Assembly: GCA_963281155.1 (NCBI GenBank)
Contig: CAUJLY010000002.1
Coordinates: forward strand, 6,448,001-6,512,000
Reading direction: 5' to 3'
DNA from: Rhabditophanes sp. KR3021
Taxonomy: Eukaryota; Nematoda; Chromadorea; Rhabditida; Alloionematidae
Length of the DNA: 64,000 nt
This document shows, in pieces, positions 12,955 through 24,997 of the stretch. Position numbers and translations under genes: made by a program. The number at the start of each line of letters is the position of its first letter. Position 1 is the stretch's first letter. Under the pieces are notes generated by a model. The model saw nothing but the letters and a program-made list of their open reading frames with translations, was not told the DNA's origin and made no database searches.

Positions 12955-14733
12955 ATGTCTTTTTCGCTAAGTGAATTTGATTGTTTTTTATAAATTATCT
13001 CAACTCAATTTGATCGGTATGAAGCACATATTAGAGAATGCCGGTAGCTCTGGAGAATCAAAGAAAAGGCTGATCGAGGCAAGAATTTGTTTTTTAAAAA
13101 GATGTAATGCTATGAAACAACAAGTAAATGCAGAATGTAAATACTAACTATCAATTATAATCAAACAATTTAGCAGAGATCGGTTAACTTAGCCAATCTT
13201 TGTCAAGGGTGACTATTAAAAAAGAACTGGAATTGATAGTTGGCGATTACAAAGCATTGTTAGAGGAGAACAAAGGTGGCCCTAGAAAAAGTCATAGTGA
13301 TACTTTGTCAATTGAATACCATGAATACTTCATAGAAATGGTTAGATTTGTTGGTATAAAATTATCTGGATATAGCGCTTAATTCTCAGGCATTTCAACA
13401 ATTGGGACATGCTCGGCGAAAAGTGTCGTGGGGGTATAAAAGAGATACTTCTGTCGATTACAATAAGCATCTAGGGATGATTGTGAAGTATAAAGTGATG
13501 TTACCTTTAGATTATCTGGGAATGATACATTGAGGGAATGGATGAATCTTATGTTCATCAAAGATATTGACAAGCCATCAATTGGTGAAGATGATTACTT
13601 CTCACAAAAGACCAGTATGATATACTAACTAAAGCAGGAAGAAGTTTTGTAATTCCAAACAAAGAAGAGTTGAACTTTAATTATGATCAATTGTTGGATG
13701 TGCTTAAAAAAATTGGTCTTATCTAGACTGTCGAAATCATTGTTTAGAGGCAAAAATATTCTATCAAAATCCTAATTCCGGACAAGCAGGTATTAGTTCT
13801 CATATTGCCTATGAGGATATACAGGCTTTGATAGCAAATTGAAGCTTATTTTTGAAGTAGGAGGTAATGATTAATATTTTGAAGCAACTTAGGATGTACT
13901 AACGATTGCCAATTGTGTGGCCAAGGATTCTTCTCTAATGCCCACAAATCATTGAGAACATGTATTCAAATGAAAAATAAAGCAACCAGGCTAAATGACG
14001 TCCTTGAAGATCAATCAGCTGAGTTTATTGTAAAATAATTCTTTGCTATTGCTAATAGATTAAACACCTCCGTTCAATATATATTATTTCTTTTTAGTCT
14101 TTGGATACATCTGATCAAGACTGTCATATTTATTTGGCACGTGCTAAGAATCAACCACTTGGATACGTAGGCGTATATGCACCATCAAAAAAGAAAGCTG
14201 ATTTAAAGGATGGTACTTACAAGTGTGGAAGTTGGAGTACTACTTTTAACACCATATCTAATCAAATCTACACTGCAAACGAATAGTACATACTACCAAG
14301 TTGAAAACTGAGACTAAGAAGATTTTCGATGATAATAGCTGCTGGATGAAAACAATTATTGAAAAGCTAAAGGACAGTCTCAAGAAAGCAGGTTCTTGAA
14401 AAACAAGCAAAGAAAACCAATCAACTTATCTCTTGTGGGACATTCCAACAAACGTTGATTATAAAATGTTAACGTTTGATTGATTTATGCAGAGAATTTT
14501 TTATTGTGGAGTATCTGGGAATGCCAAGAGTAGATTAAAAAAACACCAATGGCTGCAAAAAGCCGCTTATCGAGATTTATACCGCTGAATGCAAAAGAAA
14601 CCAAAATCATAGATATTTTGAAAAATGGGATGCAATTAGTAGCGGTGTATTTTGACGACATGACTAGCTTAATGAATCTCCAAAAAGGCTTTACTAATAT
14701 TGATGCATCTGAGCAGTCGAATGAAGTGATATA
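12955..14733 (+). pseudogene. Decayed LEM-3/ANKLE1-like GIY-YIG nuclease gene, copy B
   Basis: A second broken copy of the same family. It starts around an ATG at 12955 and has short open segments in changing frames: 13200-13382, about 13500-13720, 13890-14036, 14101-14286 and 14290-14734. The segment near 13530-13680 reads NLMFIKDIDKP then QYDILTKAGR, clearly matching copy A. A possible zinc finger (CQLCGQGFF) lies near 13905. Near 14420-14530 come STYLLWDIP, IFYCGVSG and SRLKKH, which follow the GIY-YIG pattern of a YIG-type strand with downstream Arg and His. The frame then shifts to [10 protein letters not shown] (14571-), shared almost exactly with copy C at 60.26 kb. Stops and at least four frame changes show it is dead. 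It is more complete at the nuclease end than copy A. Confidence 0.6.
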
Positions 14734-14790
14734 GTTAAAAGAATCTCAAGTATTATCATTTAATTATATTTTTTTATAGTTTGTGCTCTT

Positions 14791-15318
14791 TTAATAAACA
14801 GTACCCGGAATAATATTGTGAAAACTCTTTGGAACCATCTGCGAGGGTCTATCTTTGACAACTAAGAACAAAATCTCCTCCCCACACTGTGAAACAGCCC
14901 ATCTTTCTCGCAAAATCTTGGTAAATAAATCCCCATACTGTTGAATAGACTGGGCATCGGGAAAATTGCTATCCACAGTCTTTTTATTAACCTGATACAA
15001 CAAATTTCTATTAACAGGACATTCCTTCTCACCCCAAGCTTCATCAACCCCACCAACTACTGGATTCAATTGCTTAACAAAAGCAAAGGCAAATTTATAC
15101 CAACATGGATAAACTTGCTTATTCCTGCAAATACAAGAATCTCCTTTAGATTCATAAATCTTTTCGATCTTATCAGTAATAACTGACAATTCTGTTACAG
15201 AAACAACATGATCAGGATCACATATCAAGCCAATACGTGAATTTTGCATCGGTAAAATACCGCAGTTTGTTTTATCAGCTACGGGAGGATATGCACATGG
15301 TGTTATACTTAAAATTTG
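14791..15318 (-). CDS. TPM-domain secreted protein, MOLO-1-like
   Basis: The product resembles the TPM/MOLO-1 family; C. elegans MOLO-1 is an auxiliary protein of levamisole-sensitive acetylcholine receptors. Visible hallmarks, in order, are an N-terminal TPCAYPPV stretch, GLICDPDHVVS (the family's CDPD-led start), paired Cys in SCICRN and YPCWYKFAFAF, then LRERWAVSQCGEEILFLV, matching the conserved RW...CG...L end of the domain. The in-frame ATG at 15249 lies after conserved-looking sequence, so the true start is upstream: the frame is open to about 15330. I could not place a signal-peptide exon. The C-terminus ends shortly after the domain without a clear membrane helix, unlike MOLO-1. Even Cys spacing supports an extracellular protein. 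The coding sequence itself shows no lesion. Confidence 0.7.
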   Translation of the reverse strand, partial: QILSITPCAYPPVADKTNCGILPMQNSRIGLICDPDHVVSVTELSVITDKIEKIYESKGDSCICRNKQVYPCWYKFAFAFVKQLNPVVGGVDEAWGEKECPVNRNLLYQVNKKTVDSNFPDAQSIQQYGDLFTKILRERWAVSQCGEEILFLVVKDRPSQMVPKSFHNIIPGTVY

Positions 15319-15339
15319 CTGAGATCTATAAAGGTAAAT

Positions 15340-18300
15340 TTAGGAACATTTTTTATGTTGCTAGTTGGGTGGAAGTTAATAAGTAGAACATTTATTTTTA
15401 GCAAGACCTTTACTAAACTTTATTGAACCGGAATAGATGGTCTTCTCGTTTTTATGGCTTTGTGCTATAAATGGGAGAAATGTGGCAGTGAATGATTTTT
15501 AAACTCTTAAGGATTTGGCATTTGACTCTAACTTACCTTATTAAGACAAATGTAGATAAAAAAAAGAACGAAGTCAAAATATGTTGGAATTTCTTTAATT
15601 TGATAAAATACATGATTGTGGAATATTTAGATTCTAAAAAGTGTTTAGAATTTTTTCTATAGTAATATATTTTCCTTAATTAGTTATATATAAAGTAGTA
15701 GCTCTGAGAATATTAAATTAATTAAAAATTTATATACGGACCAGCAGATGCAACCAGAGTCCCCAAATATGTCTCAATTTAAATTAATTAAAAGATATTT
15801 AAAGATGAAGTGCAATATTTTGTCTAAAAACAAAAGTTTATAAGTATGAGTATATCGAGCATTTATATTATTAAATTGTTCGTTATTATAATGTAGTGTG
15901 TTATTTTGGTGAGGTAGGATTGTGTTGTAGTATAATGTGTTAGTGACATATCCTTTTCAATAAAATACACATTTTTTATAAGATGATACTATATATGACG
16001 GTCTAGAAACAAATAAATTTGAGGCAACAATTTTTTGTGTTGCTTAAACATATTTAATATCTTATGAATTGCTGCCAATTCATGGTTCTTTGATACAGGA
16101 AAGGCGGAACTTTGGAGTAAACTGATATTTTGGTTTATGAAAAGGGACTTTTAATTGGGCAGACAAAAATTAGGAGCTAAAGATTGTTACGTTTTTTGGA
16201 TAATTGTTGCATATTTAGTGTTTGTAAATGTATTGTAATGTATTTGTAAATAAAAATACATTTTAGTGTGAATAAAAGTTGCTTAACAATTCATTCCCTA
16301 AGAAATCTCCTTTTTCTTTAAAAATAATTGATAAAGCCGGTGAAATTTGCCATCAAAAATAGACTACTTATGTGAAGATAAAAGAATTGTGTGCTGTCTA
16401 TCTACGTGGTGCCACATCCTATATACATAGCAGGTTTTTGAGCCAAAACAAGAGATTATACTATTTAGTATGTTATCTCCATCCATATAAACATCACACA
16501 TAATAAAACCTTTCGATTCACTTACCCTAAATCATAATAATACAAGTACATATAAATATATATACACACTCAATTTGAATATTTTGTTGCAGCAAAGAAT
16601 ATAAAGGAATATAAAGATAACGTGAAAATATCCAAAACAATTTTGTATCATAACAAAGAAATATAGAGGATATATGCGATTGGAGGGACTCGTTTTTACT
16701 TAATTGTCTTCATTTATATCCAATTAGCTTATTGTTTTAATAGGACGGAGATAAAAGCATAAGTGAAGATAAAAATTATTTACATTTGTTAAAAGATAAA
16801 CTAATTTATTTATTTATCTAGATAATAAGAAGAGACATACGATAACATTTTTATGGAATATGAGTTTCTTGACTCATTTTTGTAAAGTATACACGAAATA
16901 TTAAACAAAAAAATAAAGTTCCAATTTCATTTTTGAAAAAAAGAGAAAAAGAAATTTGTGATAATGCCTTAAGCCCTACATGTTAATGAAGGACATATGG
17001 TAGGTGCCAATTAGTAGAAATGTATGTTTTAGTCACATCTCTCCTTCACAATTAGCTTTTCCCTGTACTTATGTCAAGTGAAAAAAGAACTACTTATTTT
17101 TTAGTTCCCCTTTTTTGGGCCAATAACATCAAAAACAACCATAAAATCCTGGACAAACATTCCGAAAGGTGCGAACAATTGTCACTTGGAATATTTTTTC
17201 AGATAAATATCAGTAAAAGCAGGAACATAAACAAACTATATTCTCATTTATAGATAAAAATAACATTTGTAAATAAATTTAGTTGGGGAATAAAGGTTCG
17301 GCATCAAGCTAAATAGTAAAAGGGAGATGTTTGTATCCCACGCCACACAAAACTTAAATCTTGACAACCTTTTTCGTGCCCCCGTGAATTTTTATTGAGA
17401 TTAGGGTATGAAAAATGTATGGAGTTGGATTGAGATTTTAGTGAAGAAGACTGTGGAATTACCTCTGTTTTTGGATAGTAGATTTTGTTGTGAAGGAAAT
17501 AATGAAATATGGGGGAATATAAAATGGGAATAGTACGATTTGATGAATTCGTCAAACATAAATGAAAGTTCATCTTAATTTATTAATCTTCTAAGGTTTT
17601 GTCCGCTTCCGAAACATGATGTTTAAACTGTAAGATTAGATAAATATAGTAAAATAATAAATAATTTGTTATTCAAAGCAGAAAATCGTTTTAGATTAAA
17701 ATAAATTTTAATTAAAAAATAGATATTGTGAAAGTTTGGAAGTAATAAAGTTGGTGAGGTATTAAGCAGCAGTGCTATCAACATGGTTGATGATACATGA
17801 CCGGACATTGATAAATACTAACAGTTAGATAAAAAAGGACTTATGAAAAAAGATATATAAATTTAGCTATCCATTGGCGTATAAAATTGATGAATGCAGG
17901 AATTAAGTCTCAGAAAAAAGGAATTTAAATAAAAAGTGGTGCCAATATTTTTAATGATAGTCCAATAATATTTTATCCATCAAATAAGGAAATGTTTGTT
18001 CCATCTAAGTCAAGTTAATTGGCAAGCAACATTTTAAAACAATGAAATTTCATGACAATATGTAATTATTTTTGACAGATCGTCTCCACAAGACTGTTCC
18101 GACAAAAGCTAAATTAAAGCAAAATTCAATTTGTTTGAGACTACAAAAAAGATAAATTAATCTTTGATAAATGTATTTAGATACATCCTATCTAAAAATA
18201 TACTGAGTTTGAAAATCCAATTTTTACCAACAAGCAATTTTCGTGTTATCATATTATGCAGTAGGCGAGATGAATGTTTAAAGCTAATTTATCGCCTTCA

Positions 18301-20440
18301 TTGTCTAAAAGATTGATATTAAAAAAATTACTTTGTAACTTCTTTATAAACTTAACTGATGATGATATAATTTCGTATGTATATTTGTATGACCACTACT
18401 ATATTTAAAGTTAAAAGAAAAGAAACGTTGCAAAGGAAGTGTTGGCATGTGATGCTAATTGAGTTTGATTGTTTAAATTCGAAGAGTCAATCATTTTTAT
18501 TGTCAATTTCATCAAAATATATATGTATAAAAGATGATTTGAAAATAAAAATAAAGAGATACATATATTTTTATAAAAAATGAAAGGTTAACAAACTACA
18601 TATGTTTTAAAATAAAAGGTTTAAACAAAAAATATTGTTCAGTAAAATAAATTTGACTTTAAAAGAAATGTACATGAATGTAATAATAAAACATTTATAT
18701 TTATAAAGTTCTGAATAATAGACTTATAATTAGTCTATCAAAATGAGCTACATTATTTCCTTAAGAAATTCTCCACTCCACAATATCATTACTGCAATTC
18801 AAATTCATAAAATATTAATAACGGACTTGGAAAGAAAAAAAGATGTCATAACGGTCTCCATAATCAATTAAAAAGTACTCATAAAATCTGGTTATCTCCA
18901 ACTAGACTACACAAACCTCAATGGCAATCCATTATTTTAATTAACATATATATTAAAACAACTCGCCAGAGTATAATAACATAAGTAAATGTCATATAAA
19001 TAAAATATCTAACACATTCACATACTTTTTAACTTCGTTATTTTTATTAAAATGTAATTAACAAAATGAAAACTTATTTCATTTCTTAATTAAAAGGACC
19101 TTTTTGTTAAAAGCGTAAATAAAGCAATTATGAAGTGTATTACAGGTGTTTAGGAATTAATACATATATTTATTGAATTATATGTAATATTAGCCTAAGG
19201 TCAATTATAAAGCAATCGTTTTTATTTAATTTTTTGAGTATAAAGAATGGAATGTGACATAGTTAAGGATTAGCAAATACACATTAATTCAGTAAGCTAG
19301 GTTATGATTGATGTGTAGCAGGTAAGTTGTTACAAAATAGTTGGCTAGTTCATTTAGTGAGGTATGAAACAAATAATTAAAAAAGCTATGGTTACAATAA
19401 GATCAAAAATTATATGCTGATGTCAGAGACATAAAAAACGGTTGTGATGCTTTTGATGATGATATATTAATTTGTTAACATCTTTTTAATGAGTTGCACT
19501 ATTTATACAAAAAAGGGAGGAAATTGTTGGGGGCACGCAATTTAAAAGTCACCAACTTTGTTTTCTCTTTGTGTAGGGTATTTATTCACACAAAACGAGA
19601 CTTGTACTTAATTTAAGTCACAAATTAGTACCCAAAATAGCTTAATGTTTAGATCTTATAGTACAGATGGTAATTTAGCATGTATTTCTGTGAGAAATAT
19701 AGCATATATCTCTTCAAATGAAGCTAATTTAGCGATGATGGACAAAATATGGACAAGCAAATATTTATTTAATAAGACCATTTTATCAAAAACAAAGTAA
19801 AGGATATAAGCATATAACTTGATGTAATTATTTAATATGAGATTTGATAATCTTATTATTAAATAAATTTTTTAGTCCCTCAAAGCATCAATCAAAGTCA
19901 GTTTTTTGATGTTGGTAATTGTAGGTTTAAAGTAAAAGTTCTTTTTTAACATTGATATGTTGTTATCTCAAGTAAGAGGCATATTATTATATTTATATCA
20001 AAAAATTATTATCCTCGGATGTTGATTGTTTGGGGGATGTTATTTGATAACATACTTTTCATCCAAATGCTCTCTTATTAAATAATATATGCAAGGGTTG
20101 ATTAATGGGGAGGAAAATCGTTTTGAATCTTTAAAGAAATTCGTATTGTTTTTGATGGTCTAATACTACTCTGTTAAACAGATATGTTTTTCTTTTACAT
20201 TGATGGATTATATTTTGATTTTTTATAAATAGTTTGGAGAGGGTTTCATTGAAATTAAACAAGAAAGTGCATCATTTGACAATACGTTAAAATGTATTTA
20301 TGGGAGATAAAGCTAACACAAAACATTCCACTTTTAGTTTAATTCTTTATTCGTATAAATACTTAATTATTACAAAGTATGTATTGGATGTATTAAATGT
20401 CAATTAGAGTGATCTATACATGAAACAATTGGATATATAA
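15340..20440. other. AT-rich gene-free stretch
   Basis: About 5 kb with no supported gene. Short open frames exist (17071-17253 +, 17304-17573 -, 18377-18583 +), but they are AT-driven, lack motifs and have no splice-linked partners. No structured RNA was recognised. Confidence 0.55.
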
Positions 20441-20449
20441 TAGGAAGTT

Positions 20450-21800
20450 AATACTTAACTTTTGGTTGCTTTAGAGGATCAGGCTTGACTTGCGTATGGT
20501 ATTTACTTGAATAGGAGTAGCTAGAACAGGAGGTTGAGCTTGGATATGAAGTTAAGCATGAATAGAAGATTCGGCTTGGATAGGACGTCTGATCATCGAA
20601 TAGTTCCAAACACTCCAGATCCTGAGACTTTCCAGATGCATCCGACGATTGAGACTATTAGATAGATCTTCAACACCTAGCTCAATTGCTTCGCTTTGAC
20701 TTTCTTCGTTATACTTGAGAAGATGGCTTGGCTTGTGAATCCAGGCTTACCTTGTTCAAATGTAGTGGTTCTCATCTGTTTTGTAACGCCGAATTCCTCA
20801 GCAATCTGATGAATCAGGTTAGTACGTTCTTTGAATTTTTTAACAGATCCAGGATTATCTAAATAGCAATTGACATTGGTATATCCAGGATGACTAAAGT
20901 TTAAAACTCTCGAATAAAGGAGTTAGAATGCGAACAATATTTTCGCCATACTTAAAATCACGACTCTTCAGTTACTTGTTTATTTCGTCACGTCATTTCG
21001 CTTGCTCCAGATGATTCATGAAATTTCTAAAGTTGGGCTGGCAGGTGTCGTGGATATCTCTATTTTAATGAATACTGTTAACTCGTCAATTGGTGGTTTG
21101 ATTACAGAATTATCAATCCCGCCAATGTATTTGCATTCTTTGACACTACACACATAGCGTGGTAGGTTTTCTTTGTCTTCTAACAACAGGTAGTATCCAA
21201 CTCCCTATTTTCATTGAGACCAATATATTTATCTGATCAATAAAATTCCTTGATTGAGCACAATACTAAACTGGTCCTCTCGTCACCTTTGCCATTTTTC
21301 CTTCTTAAATAACATATCATAGCTACCAGAACAATAATTAATATTGCCATGTGTACCTCCCAAGGATTATTGAATTTTTAGTAAACCCTTTTTCAGTTTT
21401 AAATTCCTTTAAAGCATTTTGCTATATAATTCATAAACATTGTTCAAATGGTTGAGTTACATTAAGTTTGGATTAAAAACAAGTCGAAGATCTCTGTATG
21501 CACCATTGATCAGTGGAAGTTCAATTTTCAAGATTCCATTATGTTTGTTTACGACAATATGAAATTCCTTTGTGTCGTCATTCCTAATTGAAAACATTTG
21601 ATCCACAGGTATGGTGTCATTGAATATGCCATCAGTACTTTTATTGTTAATCTTGGATATCCGGAAGTATATTTAGTGAAGTTGAAATCGACAGGAATAT
21701 ACTCTATCACATTACCTCCTACTACTTCAGCAAATACGCTATCTTCTCCAATTGTCCCCGGAAATTCTTCTTTTCCAATAATGAGTGAGTACGCTTGCTT
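20450..21800 (-). pseudogene. Remnant of a single-pass (type I) membrane protein gene
   Basis: Reading the minus strand gives coding-like segments in shifting frames. First comes an extracellular-like part at about 21800-21460 (FPGTIGEDSVFAEVVGG, then after a frame shift DQMFSIRNDDTKEF and GILKIELPLINGAYRDLR), faintly cadherin-like in its alternating pattern. A hydrophobic helix (MAILIIVLVAMICYLRR) follows near 21345, flanked by basic residues. Cytoplasmic-like segments come next (LEDKENLPRYVCSVKEC near 21170; HPGYTNVNCYLDNPGSVK near 20890). Stops and several frame changes interrupt it. The order outside-helix-inside fits a type I receptor or adhesion protein. I do not recognise the family; the cadherin suggestion is weak. 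Undetected small introns could account for some of the breaks but not all. Confidence 0.45.
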
Positions 21801-22062
21801 TTAAAATAAATTTAGAAGCATGTTAAACAGGAGAGACAAATTGGGGTAGCATTCGTGATAAATTAAATCAAAAATACTACTAGTAGTGATTGTCTTTCGT
21901 TAAATTTTAATTTACTTCAATTCGTAAAGCAAAAAATGATATGATTAAATAAATTTATTAATTTAAATATTTAAACATGAATGTTCATACTATATGTACA
22001 ATTTCTAATCAGTATGCTTAACAACAAGTGCTTTATTAATAGGCACAATCTTTGTTGTTTTT

Positions 22063-23313
22063 TTACTTTGAACTTTCTGAATCAGAATTTGAAGGCATAG
22101 ACGATAAAAAAGAGTCCAACATTGTTGTTATTGAAGGGAAAAAATAAATGATGATATTTCTTATATAAAGACATAATATCATTAAATTTTTGTTAATTAA
22201 AAATATAAATAAAAAGGTGTTGACGGAACTGACCAATAATAATGATAAAATTACAAAAGATCCCATATTTTTCATCTCTATATTTAGACCAAGGAAGAAT
22301 AAATAGGCCACGACTGGTCCGCCTATAATTTAATTAGTTGGGGAAATTTACTTAATCAACTTACCACTCAAGATAACAGGCATTAAAGATTGAACAATAA
22401 ATGATCGAGTGAATTGATTTTCCATTTTTAATACTTTTGGTGGCATTTGATATGTAAATTGACTAATGTATCTTTTGTATTTGATGTAAAAGATCAAAAC
22501 AATGCTATAATTTACAAGGTAATACGTTCCAAAACCCAATAACATATGGAAAAAGTACTTATTTGACTGTAAAATGATGTCATTACTTATGAATAGACTG
22601 AGTAAACTTACAAAGGAAATGGGAATGCTTTCGCTGTTAGCATTAATGTATTCATTTGAATCTTTACCAAGTGGATCGAATTTTTGAACCAAATCCAATG
22701 GTATAGAAGAATCAAAGCAAAGCCACAAAATACAGGAAGGTGGTGTTGAAAGCAAAAATACTGCCACATAAGAAACCAAATAGTGAAAAAAGTTCAAACT
22801 AATTTTGTTGCATAAACTCATATGTCTAATGACAATCACCATCGTTAGTGTTGACAAATGCATATAAATCATCGAAAACATAAAACAAACTAAAAATCTG
22901 TATGTCTCAAAGGACATGGGATATAAATATGGACTATCCAGATGAAATATTAAGTGATTGTCAACCATAAAAGCTTGTGTTTCTAAAATTTGACAACATA
23001 TTGAAGACAATATTGCCATCACAAAATTAGTATGTAAAGCTATTTTGTAACCTTTAGCCGTTGTATGGTACTTCCTAACAATTAAAATTGCCAAAACATT
23101 TAAGATAATAGACACTATGCAATTAGTAATGTTAATTCCATATTCATAGTCAATAATACGAAATTGAGTTGTCGGTAACATATCTGTTTGTCTAAAATAA
23201 TAAAATAATGAATGAAAATTATACCTTTTTGTATTTAATTTTACGTTCATAACATGTCCTTTAGAGGGAAGTTGCGTAATCATAAGAAGTAAATGACTTT
23301 TGAGTACAAACAT
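22063..23313 (-). CDS. Nematode chemoreceptor-type seven-transmembrane GPCR (Srd/Str-like)
   Basis: Two exons (22365-23313 and 22063-22322) are joined by a 42-bp GT-AG intron. The protein shows successive hydrophobic helices. The segment ITNCIVSIILNVLAILIV looks like helix 1, a basic KYHTTAKGYKI loop follows, and the motif FIVQSLMPVIL sits before helix 6, the position where Str/Srh/Srd receptors carry a Q..IP motif. Such receptors are usually chemosensory and sit in ciliated neurons. The first ATG (23313) may be too early: the codon at about 23181 (MLPTTQF) lies closer to helix 1, and a possible 37-bp intron (GTATAATT...TTTTAG) lies between them. The C-terminal tail is Ser-rich. The region after helix 7 is unusual and may hide one more intron. 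It could be a functional receptor or a recently dead one; no stop interrupts the exons. Confidence 0.72.
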
Positions 23314-23329
23314 TGTTATAAACGGCAGA

Positions 23330-24900
23330 AATGAGTGATAGATAACATTAATATTTTATAGCAATTGATAAATACACCCTTGCAATTTTCAAATTATAGA
23401 CAGGCATAGAAAAAGTTCATTTAATAATCTCTATAACATCCCCAAAAAATATTACATTCATTTCATTAAAAGGTGATTTTACTCAAAAATATTTTGTATT
23501 TACCCTATTTTATCCTAAAATGAAGTAATTATTTATTTTTAGCCCTAAATTTGTAAATATAAGTAATTGTTCAAAGTACTGATGGGTACACCATTTGTTG
23601 TGCAAGATGCATATTATGACAAAATAACACATTTTTATTATAAATATAAGCTTATATAAAATAATAAAATATGCTCTTTTAAAACATTAATTAAAATAGT
23701 ATAACAATATTGGAATGGTTAAAATGAGAAGAGAATGGCAATAACTATTCTTTTAAACTGACAAAGTCTGCCTCTTTTAGGTATTCTAGGTTGAGAAGCT
23801 AAAGTGATGTGATAATACGATCAATGTAAGGAACTTGATTACCAAACAATACATTTGACCTTTTTTAATTAAATGACAATTCGAATATAACACGTTCTTT
23901 TTTAAAATTAAATATGTTTAGGCCATTTTAATTCTTCAAATGTTCATGGCCATTGAATCTTACAAATCTTCAAACATTTGACTAGTTTCTTGGTTTAATA
24001 ATTGAAAATGCTTGCAAACTTGTAGTTTCGTTTAAGTTCTAACAGAAAAAACGCTTTTTCAGATAAAAGTTTTTATAAAGGATAAACTATGAACTGGCTG
24101 AGATGAATGCTGCAAATACACCCGAGTAATTTAAATTCCAACAAGCATCACTGTATCTCAGGCATTTGTCTTAACATACAATTTATTCCAGACATTATTC
24201 TTGGCGACTATACAAAGCACGATAATAAACAAATTGATGAGAAAATTGCGAAGACACAAATAATTCGTAAATATTTTGGCACAAGTTTCAATTTATATCA
24301 TCATTATTATAGCCGTGCAGTGACGTTCACTTTTTCTTGGATACTCTCAAACAGAAAGTGTAAAGTGCGCCAATAGACAAAGTTGGAAGAAAGTATATAA
24401 TATTTAAAATATTTTCAAATACTCATTCGTTAATTAATTCTTTGAAGGTTTGTTTATTAATATTTATTTTCCGTAAAGTGTACATGTGTATTTGAGGATG
24501 CATACACGCAACATATACAAATAATTATTTTAGTTTCAGTACAATTGAATTAGCCGTCATTCTACTTTATTTTACTTATTACTGCTTCGATTCAAAGTGC
24601 ATCTTACATTAGAACATGCATACCCTTTTTATTAATTCGGTTTTTTACTTTTTACACCTTGATTTATAATATATCGACACACTGCACTTATATAATTCGT
24701 CTAAAAATAGCAAATCATTTGCATTAAATGCTTACAAAAGCCTTACTTTATAAGTAAAGTTGTCATCAAATTTATTATACAAATTACTGATTTTTTACTT
24801 TAGACTATACACCAGTTAATAACGCCAAATATTTGTTAATAACTAACTAAACTACAGGGCAAAGCAGCTTAAATGAAGACAATGTTAAAGAGATCAGCTG
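23330..24900. other. AT-rich intergenic stretch
   Basis: Spacer between the receptor start (minus) and the FANCJ homologue (plus). No supported gene. An open frame at 24107-24376 (+) has no family resemblance and atypical composition. Promoters of both flanking genes should lie here, but I see no definite motif. Confidence 0.5.
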
Positions 24901-24997
24901 GTAAAACTTAAGTAATCCCAAATTATGGATAATTATTAATGATGACGATTTTAGTGAGGCCAAACATCCGCCAAAACGGAGGAAGGTGATCATAGAA

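Noticed and set aside
24107..24376. Plus-strand open frame of 89 codons
   Set aside because: No family resemblance and AT-driven composition between two unrelated genes.
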